DNA of 64,000 bases from [Pseudopropionibacterium] massiliense. Its GTDB lineage: Bacteria > Actinomycetota > Actinomycetes > Propionibacteriales > Propionibacteriaceae. Positions within the stretch are counted from its first letter, which is position 1. Every line of letters begins with the position of its first letter. The stretch lies in NCBI RefSeq assembly GCF_900607225.1, contig NZ_LR027842.1, positions 382,362 through 446,361 of the forward strand, written 5' to 3'. The notes under the pieces were generated by a model. It saw only the letters and a list, made by a program, of their open reading frames with translations. It had not been told where the DNA came from and made no database searches. The position numbers and the translations under genes are program-made. Positions 25,281 through 33,822 of this stretch are shown here, piece after piece.

Positions 25281-27774
25281 ATACGCCTACGTCGAGGAGA
25301 TCGACGAGGACCACGTCCGGGTGTGGCCGCTGACCGATTCGGAACTCACGTGGAATGGAGAAAAAGTCCTGACGCGAAAGGACGGCTTCACTCTCGAAAT
25401 CGAAATGTGCCTCGGGTATGAGAAAGGGAACCCGGGATACTACGTGGTGGAAACCGATGAGCTACCTGAAGTGTGCATGTTGGAATCTCACATTTCCGGA
25501 AGTTCGGTCGGTTCCAAGAGAAGCAAAACTTGGAGAAAAGAACTGTGGATTCCCGAAGGAAGTGGCGGGCTGGAAGGTGCTCTCCGTGACAAAGCCTACA
25601 GCCATGACTTCGATCTCCTGGAAGTCGAACCTAAACGGTTGTGCTGGGGTGGTGAAGGTCTTGGCAGGTGGATTGAGACGGCCAAGGAGGAAGTTGAGCG
25701 AAAAGCCGCACGCAAGAAGGCCGGTGAAATCCGGGAGAAGCTGAAAGAGTTCCACGACGGCGGGAACGCCTTCATCAATCCCTACACCTTCGTTCCGCTG
25801 CCCGACACGGTGAAACGGGACAAACCCCACGGCCACGCGAGGGCAGTCGAGGGCGGGCTCACCGGGTATCTCGACGTGGAGTTCGCCTTCCGTTCCCCGC
25901 TCATGATGCCGGTGGACTGGAACACCCCCGGGGAGACAACCGTCACCGGCACCCGGATCGAAGAGCGCGTCACGGTGCCGGGATCCTCCGTGCGGGGTGC
26001 CGTCCGGTCGCTGTTCGAGGTGATAAGCAGCAGCTGCCTGTCCATACTCGACCCCGACTACCGGCCCGCCCACCGGGCGTCGCTGGAAATGCGCCCCGAC
26101 AAGTGGCTGGCAGTGGTTGACGAGGTCGATTCCGACGGGAAAGTGATCTCGGTGCTGCCCACCAACCGGGTGGTGTGGATCCGGGCCGAGGCGCTGTGGC
26201 GCCTGTTCGGCGGGGTGGCGGGGCTGCGCTCCGGGGTGCGGATCTCCTTCGACGAGAGTGCCATCTACGAACGGAGTTTTGGCGGCAACAAAGGCAAACC
26301 CGTGAAACGCGAACAGCTCAAACCGGAGGGGGAGGCCACGCTCACGGAGGGCGGCGACTGGGTGGTGCACGTCGCCGATGCCGGGACGAAGGGCGACCAC
26401 CCCGCCGATCACATCTATGTGGCCGTGGGCAAACTCGAAACCACCCCGATCCGGCTGGGCGAGATGACCTGGGAGGACTACCGGGAGCTGTGCAGGTACT
26501 CGGTGGACGTGACCGGCGGAGGGCTCGCCCCCTCGGCGCCCGCATGGGATGCCGAGGAATGGGCGGGAGTGGCGGTGATGGTCAGGCACACGGACAGGAA
26601 CAGAGGGAATAGAGAAACCGCCATCGGGAAGCGACGCAAGAGCGACGGCGCCCTGGCCCCGGGCGATTCGGTGTGGATCACCACCCGGAGCGAGGGCGGC
26701 GAGCGCGTGGTCGCCGGGCTCACGATGTCGTCGAGCTGGCGGGAGCTCGGGAAGGGCCCGATCCGCAACCGGCTTCCCGACGAGTCCCTGCTGCCGTGCC
26801 GCGACCCGGACGAGCTGTGCCCCGCCTGCGCCACCTTCGGTTTCATCGAGGCCCGCGCCGAGGGTCAGCGACGCGACCAGGCGGAACACAACGCCTACGC
26901 CTCCCACCTGCGGTTCGGGGCCTTCGAAACCGACGCTCCGGTGCCGCTGCGGCTGGTGCTGCCCCCACCGACCCGCTCCCCGCGCCCGAGCGCCGGGGCG
27001 TTCTACCTGGAACACCTCAAAGTGGAGGGCGAGAACCGGGAGGCGGGTGTGGCCGAGTTCGGGAAACCGGCGTCGCGGTGGGGCGGTCGGCTGGACAGCC
27101 CCCGGATGCGCCGGATCGCCGGCCGCAAGTTCTACTGGCACGGCCAGGAACCCGAGGACACGACCCCCACACCCCGCCAGGTGCGCCGCAATCACTATCC
27201 GGCGGAAGGTGCCAACAACTGCCGGGAAACCAGGCGCTGGATCACCGAGAAACCTCCCGTCCTGAAGGGACGGATCCACTTCGAGAACATCGACGCCCGC
27301 CAGCTCGGGCTCCTCATGCTCGCGCTGGAACCCCGGGAACTCGCGAAACGCGCCGGTATCACCGTCAACGGTGAACTTGCCACCCACCTCGGTGGCGGTA
27401 AGGGCCTGGGCTTCGGCACCGCCGTCGGCCGCATCACCGCAACCTGTATCCAGGATGCCGCGGGCAGGTACCGTGCCGGCGCGGGGAAGGTGGAGGTGGA
27501 TCCTTGGGGGGCCGCCATGCAGGTCATCGACCCGGATGTGCCGTGGATCACCGGGCTGGTCAAGGCGCTCGGCACCGAAAGCGTCCCCGCCGACCGAATC
27601 TGGTACCCGACCATGGGCAACTTCACCCAGCGGGGCAGTGACGTGCAGCAGCAGAAGTTCGACAAGAGCTTCGAGTACTACGCCAGGTTCTCCGGAGGCA
27701 AGAACAAGAAAACCCGGATGCGCACCCTCCCCAGGATCAACGACCCGATCCAGTACATGAGCAACGAGAACTGA
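25273..27774 (+). CDS. Large type III RAMP protein (TIGR03986-like)
   Basis: 833 residues. GTG start with AGGAGG seven bases upstream. Residues 1-170 are charged and less GC-rich than the rest (coiled region EEVERKAARKKAGEIREKLK). The RAMP part starts at about 185 (TGYLDVEFAFRSPLMMPVDW) with VPGSSVRGAVRSLFEVISSS, a zinc-type LCPACATFGFIEA (about 515), the family mark GRKFYWHGQE (about 615), and a glycine-rich loop HLGGGKGLGFGTAVG (about 705). This matches the TIGR03986 CRISPR RAMP family, which provides Cas7-like backbone subunits in III-B/III-D-like complexes. Function inferred from family and operon. Confidence 0.78.
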   Translation: MNEYAYVEEIDEDHVRVWPLTDSELTWNGEKVLTRKDGFTLEIEMCLGYEKGNPGYYVVETDELPEVCMLESHISGSSVGSKRSKTWRKELWIPEGSGGLEGALRDKAYSHDFDLLEVEPKRLCWGGEGLGRWIETAKEEVERKAARKKAGEIREKLKEFHDGGNAFINPYTFVPLPDTVKRDKPHGHARAVEGGLTGYLDVEFAFRSPLMMPVDWNTPGETTVTGTRIEERVTVPGSSVRGAVRSLFEVISSSCLSILDPDYRPAHRASLEMRPDKWLAVVDEVDSDGKVISVLPTNRVVWIRAEALWRLFGGVAGLRSGVRISFDESAIYERSFGGNKGKPVKREQLKPEGEATLTEGGDWVVHVADAGTKGDHPADHIYVAVGKLETTPIRLGEMTWEDYRELCRYSVDVTGGGLAPSAPAWDAEEWAGVAVMVRHTDRNRGNRETAIGKRRKSDGALAPGDSVWITTRSEGGERVVAGLTMSSSWRELGKGPIRNRLPDESLLPCRDPDELCPACATFGFIEARAEGQRRDQAEHNAYASHLRFGAFETDAPVPLRLVLPPPTRSPRPSAGAFYLEHLKVEGENREAGVAEFGKPASRWGGRLDSPRMRRIAGRKFYWHGQEPEDTTPTPRQVRRNHYPAEGANNCRETRRWITEKPPVLKGRIHFENIDARQLGLLMLALEPRELAKRAGITVNGELATHLGGGKGLGFGTAVGRITATCIQDAAGRYRAGAGKVEVDPWGAAMQVIDPDVPWITGLVKALGTESVPADRIWYPTMGNFTQRGSDVQQQKFDKSFEYYARFSGGKNKKTRMRTLPRINDPIQYMSNEN

Positions 27775-27785
27775 AAGGACCGGAG

Positions 27786-29300
27786 ATGACTTGTTTCGCA
27801 TCCATCGGGGTCAAACAGATCCAGGGTTATCTCGCCCGGTCCCGTCGCCTGTGGGGACGCCGCGGCGCCTCCGACATGCTGGCCTACCTCACCGACACCA
27901 CCGGGGCCGCCGACCGCATCGAGGAACGCAGTTTCGAGACCGCGGGGGAGATCCTGCAGGGTTTCCCCGGGGTGACGGTCAACGACGAGGCCGTCGACGT
28001 CGACTCGGTGCTGAACATCCGGGGCGAGAATCCCGGCGAGGTCCGCAAGGCCACCGAGACCCTCGCGCTCAACATCAAACTGCACCTGCCCGCCGCGCAC
28101 GTCCACACCAGCCTCCGGAAGGCCGCCGGGTACGGCGACGTCATCCGCGCCGAGGACCGGGACATGGCCGCGGAGACCAGGCAGTATCCGCCGTCGATGA
28201 TCGAGTTCCCCCTGGCCCACCACTGCGACGAATGCTCCTCAGGCATGGCCTCGGAGGAAACCTCGGTAGGTGACGAGACGACGCGGCTGTGCGGCGACTG
28301 CGCCTCCCGCGCCCCGCGGGAGGGCCGCAACAGGCTCCTGAACTGGTCCCGGCTGGGTAGCGTCCAGCAGGGGTTCATGGTGGAACAGGTCATGCTCCGC
28401 GAGCTCCGGAAGCAGGAGAAATTCGGGAATCTCAAACAGGTGGAGAACTTCGATGAGCTGGCGCAGCTCGGCGACCTCGGCTCCGAGGGGTCGCGCACCC
28501 ACACCGACAACCACGTCGCCACCATCTTCGCCGACGGCAACGGCTTCGGGAAACTGTTCCGGGAGCTGCGGGCGGCCGCGGCGGAATCGGAGGACGGCCT
28601 GCAGGAGCTGCGGAGGGTTTCCAAGGCCGTCAAGGACTCCACGAAACAGGCGCTGCAAAAAGCCATCGAGGAGATCACGGACGACCGGGTCGCCGCAGCG
28701 AACCGCATGCCCGCCGTCCCGCACATCCTCGGCGGCGACGACGTGCTGGTGACCGTACCCGCCACCAAGGCATGGCCCTTCCTCATCGCATTCCTGAAAC
28801 ACCTGGAACAGGAATCGGGCAGCGACACCTTCGGACTGGGGGCGGGGAAGGTCAGCTTCTCCGCGGGCATGGTGATCTGCAAACTCGCCTACCCCATCGG
28901 CGACCAGGTGGAGCTGGCCACCGCCCTGCTGCGCACCGCCAAGGAAGCGGTGAGGGGCAACGACTGGTCCTTCGCCTGGCTGGACGTCACCAACGAGGGT
29001 CCCAAACCGCCGAGACGATTCCTCACCCTCGATGACTGGGGGCGGATCGAGGAACTCCGGGACCTGGCGCGCCGGCTCGGCGACGACGAACGCGGCAACG
29101 CGGCGCGTGCCACCCTGCGCCAGGAACTGCGGATCAGAGACGAGAAGGACCGCACCCTGCACCTGAGACACCGGGCCGGCAGGCTGCCCGGGGTCGCGGA
29201 CCTCCTGAACGCGGTGTTTGGAAGGAACTGGGAGCGGGCGACGAACCAGGGAACCGAGGAACTCCTGACGGTACTGAACATCATGAGGTGGTACGCATGA
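27786..29300 (+). CDS. cas10: Cas10 large subunit, cyclase-competent, without HD domain
   Basis: 504 residues, short for Cas10. It begins directly with the first palm element (ASIGVKQIQGYLARSRRLWG, then RGASDMLAYL), so the N-terminal HD nuclease domain is absent. A zinc finger is at about 142-180 (CDEC ... LCGDC). The second palm has TIFADGNGFGKLF (about 240) and the GGDD motif at residues 316-319, needed for making cyclic oligoadenylate. Expected: no ssDNA cutting, but signalling to the TIR-SAVED protein. Start has GGACCGGAG upstream. ATGA overlap with the next gene. Confidence 0.87.
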   Translation: MTCFASIGVKQIQGYLARSRRLWGRRGASDMLAYLTDTTGAADRIEERSFETAGEILQGFPGVTVNDEAVDVDSVLNIRGENPGEVRKATETLALNIKLHLPAAHVHTSLRKAAGYGDVIRAEDRDMAAETRQYPPSMIEFPLAHHCDECSSGMASEETSVGDETTRLCGDCASRAPREGRNRLLNWSRLGSVQQGFMVEQVMLRELRKQEKFGNLKQVENFDELAQLGDLGSEGSRTHTDNHVATIFADGNGFGKLFRELRAAAAESEDGLQELRRVSKAVKDSTKQALQKAIEEITDDRVAAANRMPAVPHILGGDDVLVTVPATKAWPFLIAFLKHLEQESGSDTFGLGAGKVSFSAGMVICKLAYPIGDQVELATALLRTAKEAVRGNDWSFAWLDVTNEGPKPPRRFLTLDDWGRIEELRDLARRLGDDERGNAARATLRQELRIRDEKDRTLHLRHRAGRLPGVADLLNAVFGRNWERATNQGTEELLTVLNIMRWYA

Positions 29301-29923
29301 CGACGACCAAGACCACGATCGAGTTGAAAATCCGTTTCAACACCGCCTTCCGCATCTCCCAGGGATACGGGCAGGGGGAGGTCGACGACGTGATCGACGA
29401 GGAGAACCCGCTGCCGGCCACGTCGCTGAAAGGCGTCATGCGGGACGCCGCCCGCATGGTCCTGCCGGGAAAACGACAAGGCGACAAATACGTCGACCAT
29501 CACCTGGTGTACGCCGTCTTCGGGAAACGCGGCAGCGACAGCTCCCCGTGGAACTTCTCGGACGGGAAACTCGACCACCCGGATGATCCCCGGGAGCGGA
29601 TCCGGGTGCGTTCCCGGGTGGCCATCGACGAGCAGCGCCGCACCCGGGCCGGGGCGTTGCTCTTCGCGGAGGAGCTGCACGCGGACCGGGCCACCGTGAC
29701 GATCTCCCTGACCCAGCCCCTGCCCCCGGAGGAGCTGGACACACACGTCGCGCTGCTGCACGTCGCCGCGCGGCTGGTCGACGGGATCGGCGCCGACCGG
29801 CGTCGCGGCCTGGGGTGGGTGAGCATCACCACCGACGCCGACGACATCGAGGCAATGGTCGACAGGATCGAGCGGGTCAGGAACGGGCAGACCGGGAACG
29901 AGCAGGTCGGGAGCGAATCATGA
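29297..29923 (+). CDS. Cas7-like RAMP subunit (Csm3-like)
   Basis: 208 residues. Features of Csm3/Cmr4-type backbone subunits: LPATSLKGVMRDAARMVL (about 36-53), RSRVAIDEQRRTRAGALLF (about 107-125, with the Asp that cuts target RNA in Csm3), and glycine-rich GIGADRRRGLGWVSI (about 163-177). GAGGTGG lies before the ATG at 29297, which overlaps the cas10 stop. It should line the crRNA and cleave bound target RNA. Confidence 0.8.
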   Translation: MTTTKTTIELKIRFNTAFRISQGYGQGEVDDVIDEENPLPATSLKGVMRDAARMVLPGKRQGDKYVDHHLVYAVFGKRGSDSSPWNFSDGKLDHPDDPRERIRVRSRVAIDEQRRTRAGALLFAEELHADRATVTISLTQPLPPEELDTHVALLHVAARLVDGIGADRRRGLGWVSITTDADDIEAMVDRIERVRNGQTGNEQVGSES

Positions 29924-31116
29924 GCTGGTGGCGGGTAACGGTGACAAGCGAACAGGCGATCGTCATCGGCACCGGGGCCACCCGGGCCTTCCACACCCCG
30001 AGCCTCGGATACATTCCCGGTTCCACGCTGCGCGGGGCGCTGGCCACTGCCTGGCGGATCCGGTACGGCGACCCGGACCCTGCCTTCCGGGAAACCTTCG
30101 ACCACTCGGTGCGGTTCGGGCCCCTGCTGGCCGCGTCGGGGGACGTCGCCAACCAGTCCGTGCTGCGCCGCAAGTACGCCCCCGGCGACGGCGAATACGT
30201 CGACTGCGCCTTCGAGGACGCGGGGGATGCCGTGGGGGAACACCTCAAGGGCGACGTGATCTGGGGCGACAAAAACGCGTTGAAGGTGGTGACCACCACC
30301 GCCATCGACCCCGAGAAACGCACCGCGCTCGAGGGTAACCTGTTCTCCCGCGCGGCCCACCGTCGCCGGCAGACCTACCACGGCCTGATCCACGGCGACG
30401 AGAACCTGGTGGGGAGGTTGGCGGAACTGGAATCCGCCAGCATCGGGGGTCGCAGAAGCGTCATGGGACGCGCCCGGATCCGGATTGAACCGGCACAACC
30501 ACCCGAGCTGCCCGAATCGGGGGATGTGGTGCTGCGCACCCTGTCGCCGACGATCCTCTTGGGCGACGCGGGCGAACCCAACCTCGAGTGGAAAGGAATG
30601 AAAACCTTCGAGGGTTGTGAGGTCGTGGATGCCTGGGGTGGCAGAGTCGCAGGCGAGGGGATCAGCGGCTGGCACATGGCTTCCGGCACCCCGAAACCCG
30701 GGGACATCGCCATCGCGCCCGGGGCCGTCGTGAAACTGCGGGAACCCGGCCGGGACAAGGTGCTGGAGCTGCTGGAACGCGGTCTCGGGACCCGCAGGGC
30801 CGAGGGATTCGGATGGCTCGAACAGGTGACGAAACCCTGGCGGCCACCCGGTGGGAAACCCGGCGAGGAACAAACCGGGGGAGTCGCGACCCCGGATCTC
30901 GACGCAATGCTCGGCTGGCCGCTGGAGGACCGCAGGGCGGTGGCGGGCTGGCTGCAGGAACTGCGGGAGGGCGACGGCACCGAGCCCCTGGAGAGCAGGC
31001 GCGCCTGGCTGAACCTGACCGAGGGCCGGCGGGCGGCGGCCCGGCGCGTGATCCGCGACACCCCACAGGCGCAGCGCAACCCGTGGGCATCGAGGCTACG
31101 AGAGGGACGGAACTGA
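29920..31116 (+). CDS. Csx10-like RAMP subunit (Cas5-type)
   Basis: 398 residues. N-terminal RAMP strand (WWRVTVTSEQAIVIGTG), a conserved YIPGSTLRGALATAWR (about 32-47), SIGGRRSVMGRARI in the middle, and a C-terminal glycine loop GLGTRRAEGFGWLEQV (about 288). The layout and size agree with Csx10, the Cas5-like subunit that marks type III-D loci, where it caps the crRNA 5' end. The last 70 residues are helical. Coupled on both sides (ATGA upstream, one base gap downstream). Confidence 0.7.
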   Translation: MSWWRVTVTSEQAIVIGTGATRAFHTPSLGYIPGSTLRGALATAWRIRYGDPDPAFRETFDHSVRFGPLLAASGDVANQSVLRRKYAPGDGEYVDCAFEDAGDAVGEHLKGDVIWGDKNALKVVTTTAIDPEKRTALEGNLFSRAAHRRRQTYHGLIHGDENLVGRLAELESASIGGRRSVMGRARIRIEPAQPPELPESGDVVLRTLSPTILLGDAGEPNLEWKGMKTFEGCEVVDAWGGRVAGEGISGWHMASGTPKPGDIAIAPGAVVKLREPGRDKVLELLERGLGTRRAEGFGWLEQVTKPWRPPGGKPGEEQTGGVATPDLDAMLGWPLEDRRAVAGWLQELREGDGTEPLESRRAWLNLTEGRRAAARRVIRDTPQAQRNPWASRLREGRN

Positions 31117-31117
31117 C

Positions 31118-32434
31118 ATGATTCTCACCTACATTCGAGTGACGATCCGCCCGTTGGGCCCGTGGCGCGTCGGAGCGGTCGGACAGGACCAGGCCGCGCT
31201 CGAAACGCTGCGCGATAACGCCGGGAGGCCGGCGCTGCCGCCGTCGAGCCTGGCCGGTTCCTTCCGGGCCGGCATCGACGAGGCCGCCCGGAAACTCCTC
31301 ATGGGCCAGGAGAAAACGAAGAACGGAAAACAGGACTTCCGGGCCTCCGCGCTGTGGTTCCTTGGCGCCCGGCTCACCGGCGTCGAGGACGGACAGCCGG
31401 AGATCAGGCGCCGCACCGCCACCGCCGTCGACCGGAACCGTCGCGCGGCCCGCAACCACGGGTCGCACGACGTCGAAGAGGTCTACGGCACCGAAACCAT
31501 CCAGCTCTACCTGCGGCACGAGGGCGACCCCGCCGAGGCGCTGCGGCTGCTCGGTAAGTGGCGGGTCACCATCGGGGGCGGAATCAGCACGGGCCTCGGC
31601 CGCGCCGAGGTGACGGCCATCCGGTACCGCACCCTGGATCTGTCGCAACCCGCCGACCTGCTGGCCCGGGTCTCACTGCGGGACACCGGACCAGACGCCC
31701 TCGACGAGCTGCTGCAAGGCGGCGCCAAACATAAGGTGAACACCGGGGAATCACCCACCCTCCTGGAAGCGACGATCCGCATCGACGGACTGAACCTTCC
31801 CACCCAGAAGCTAGCGGATCAGCTGAGACCGGAGGACCACTGGTTCCACGGCACCCGGTGGAAGGGAATCCTCCGGGGCCGGGTGGAATACATCGGACGC
31901 AGCCTCGGCCTGGACGTCTGCGGCGCGGAGGACCAGCAGTGGCGCGGCTGCGGGAGGTGCGCCGTCTGCGAGGTCTTCGGGTCCGGGGAAACCGGGGTGG
32001 GCAGGTGGAGTTTCCACTTCACCCCGCTGAAACCCGACCACCCGGCGGGGCGAACCCGCAACGCCATCGACCGTTTCACCGGAGGGGTGGCGGAGAAGAA
32101 ACTCTTTCCCGAAAAGACGGTGACCTCCCAGGCGCGGCTGGTGATTGGGCAGCTGAGCGGCGTCGAGGAACACCACGCCTGGGTGCTGAAGGCCCTGCTG
32201 CTGGCGCTGCGAGACCTGCAGGAGGGATACCTCGGAATCGGGGGCCGGACCTCGACGGGACTCGGTTCGGTGCGGTTCGAGAAGCTGAGGCTCGGCGAGG
32301 AGTTCCAGCGTTTCGGGATGACCGCGACAAGCCTGGAGGCCGTCGAGGGCATCACCGAGGCGGAAATCGAACTGGAAAGAACCCACCGGTTACTGAAGGA
32401 GAAGGAGGAGAAGGAGGCAATGCAGCATGCCTGA
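31118..32434 (+). CDS. Double RAMP protein (two fused Cas7-like domains)
   Basis: 438 residues with two RAMP domains in tandem. First: LPPSSLAGSFRAGIDEAARK (about 40) and glycine loop TIGGGISTGLGRAEV (about 150). Second: GTRWKGILRGRVEYIGR (about 245), a zinc-type CGRCAVCEVFG (about 285), TRNAIDRFTGGVAEKKLF (about 312) with the catalytic-type Asp, and GIGGRTSTGLGSVRF (about 375). Fused Cas7 repeats are typical of III-D/III-E-like backbones. The C terminus is a charged helix (RLLKEKEEKEAM). GAGGGACGG before ATG. Confidence 0.77.
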   Translation: MILTYIRVTIRPLGPWRVGAVGQDQAALETLRDNAGRPALPPSSLAGSFRAGIDEAARKLLMGQEKTKNGKQDFRASALWFLGARLTGVEDGQPEIRRRTATAVDRNRRAARNHGSHDVEEVYGTETIQLYLRHEGDPAEALRLLGKWRVTIGGGISTGLGRAEVTAIRYRTLDLSQPADLLARVSLRDTGPDALDELLQGGAKHKVNTGESPTLLEATIRIDGLNLPTQKLADQLRPEDHWFHGTRWKGILRGRVEYIGRSLGLDVCGAEDQQWRGCGRCAVCEVFGSGETGVGRWSFHFTPLKPDHPAGRTRNAIDRFTGGVAEKKLFPEKTVTSQARLVIGQLSGVEEHHAWVLKALLLALRDLQEGYLGIGGRTSTGLGSVRFEKLRLGEEFQRFGMTATSLEAVEGITEAEIELERTHRLLKEKEEKEAMQHA

Positions 32435-32870
32435 GAAGAAACGAACCACCGAGACCCGCTACCTTTCCGGGCAGGGCGAGGTGGAATGGTCCCGGCTGCG
32501 GAAAGAAGCGAGCGAACTCACCTGCGCCTGGGCCAACTACGACGGCTTCCACATCGGCCCCTGCCCCGACGAAGCACCCCCATACAGCCACATCTGGGGC
32601 TGGAGCCGCGACGGCGAGGTGCTGCTGCGAGGCAGGATCGACGCGGGCAGGGTGATAGCGGGATGGCTGCGGAAAACCCCGGGCGGCGGGGAGAAGGAAA
32701 AGGAGGTGACCACGGTAACCCGGCAGGTCATCACTTGGAAACCCGACCACGAACGCCTGAAGATCAACTTCGCGGGAGAAAAATCACACTGGCCCGAAAC
32801 AATGCAATCAGTGGAGGTGCTAGGAGAAAACCCGGTGACATTCATAAAAGAAGAAACGGAAAGGTCTTGA
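32427..32870 (+). CDS. Small protein at the end of the type III operon
   Basis: 147 residues. GAAGGAGG gives a strong ribosome site, and the start overlaps the double RAMP gene by 8 bases, so it is part of the operon. Contains SELTCAWANYDGFHIGP and YSHIWGWSRDGEVLLRGRI, then a lower-GC tail rich in Thr/Glu/Lys. Position and the first beta region recall Csx19, the small III-D protein, but the similarity is too weak to name it. Could also be an effector-linked accessory protein. Confidence 0.55.
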   Translation: MPEKKRTTETRYLSGQGEVEWSRLRKEASELTCAWANYDGFHIGPCPDEAPPYSHIWGWSRDGEVLLRGRIDAGRVIAGWLRKTPGGGEKEKEVTTVTRQVITWKPDHERLKINFAGEKSHWPETMQSVEVLGENPVTFIKEETERS

Positions 32871-32885
32871 GGGTATTTATGAAGC

Positions 32886-33131
32886 TGGTTGAGCCGGGCC
32901 GCGACGAAGCTTCTTGAAGTTGGTTGAGCCGGGCCGCGACGGATGCTTTTTTAAGTTGGTTGAGCCGGGCCGCGACGAAGGAGTGGCCCGTGTCGAAACC
33001 ATTTCTCCTGAAGCAGATCGGCCCAGCCCGTGATCAAGGTTCCTCAAAGCTGGTTGAGTCAGCTCGTGGTGAAAGTTTTTGAAGCTGGTTGAGCCAGCTC
33101 GTGAGCGCTAGCGAACGGCTGTGTCGAAACC
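32886..33131 (+). repeat. Head-to-tail array of five GGTTGAGCC repeats
   Basis: Forward copies begin at about 32887, 32922, 32958, 33052 and 33088. The first, second and fourth are cut after about 24 bases; the third and fifth run to GTGTCGAAACC. All lie just after the type III operon and before the array leader. Spacing between copies is 36-94 bases. No inverted partner is present, unlike most other sites. Confidence 0.75.
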
Positions 33132-33250
33132 ACTACCGGCGGCCGAACAGCAAACCCGACCGCGCCCTGGGCCGGATCCCGCGCCTCGGGACGGGACCCG
33201 GCCCGAGGTAGACTCCGACGAAGACGCCCAGCTCCCTGCGACCGGGCATC

Positions 33251-33435
33251 TTGGAGACACCCTCAGGCAGGGGTGTTGGAGAACGACCAAAAACAGCCTC
33301 AGGTGTGTATGGCACTTGACTAGGGATTTTACCCCATTTAGGACAGATTCTGTCCCCTGGTTGGAGGGGGTGAGGAGGGGTGGTGTGTAAAACCGCCGCA
33401 ACAGGGCTTGTCAGGACAGCGTGCCAGGGGGTAGG
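33251..33435 (+). promoter_or_regulatory. CRISPR leader of array 1
   Basis: 185 bases that match the second leader (35787-36002) almost base for base. TTGACT (33316-33321), 17 bases, TAGGAC (33339-33344) is a possible promoter. An inverted repeat GGACAG-ATT-CTGTCC (33341-33355) is kept in both leaders and may bind a protein in adaptation or transcription. The leader ends GGGGTAGG directly before the first repeat. Confidence 0.75.
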
Positions 33436-33687
33436 GTCTGGAACCACCGCGAACCTTAAAGCGGATTGAAACTGCTGCCAAGTTTCTCAGTGCACGTTCT
33501 TTTCCCTGTGTCTGAAATCACCGCGAACCTTAAAGCGGATTGAAACGTCCACCAGGAAGGCAATACTGATAATCAGCAGTCTGAAACCACCGCGAACCTT
33601 AAAGCGGATTGAAACTATTCCATTCCCGTCATCCATGCCGTAACATGGGTGTCTGAAACCACCGCGAACCTTAAAGCGGATTGAAAA
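33436..33687 (+). CRISPR. CRISPR array 1: 4 repeats, 3 spacers
   Basis: Repeats of 37 bases at 33436, 33510, 33579 and 33651, beginning GTCTGAAACCACC and ending AAAGCGGATTGAAAC. Spacers are 37, 32 and 35 bases. The ATTGAAAC end is the usual type III crRNA handle, so transcription is left to right from the leader. Repeat 1 (GTCTGGAAC) and repeat 2 (GAAATC) have single changes; repeat 4 ends in A instead of C. Confidence 0.95.
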
Positions 33688-33822
33688 ACTGGATTGAGTC
33701 AGTTTGGTGAGCTGTTCCCATGAGGAATCGTTGAGAACTTCGATGGGTTGTTTTCGTCGTATTCGACCTCTTCTTGCGCAGGGCGAGTTGGGGATTTAGT
33801 GCATGACGTGGAGGGGAAAATA

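Noticed and set aside
32886-33131. Extra CRISPR array
   Set aside because: The unit matches the dispersed palindromic repeat found all over the window, spacing is irregular, and copies are of unequal length.
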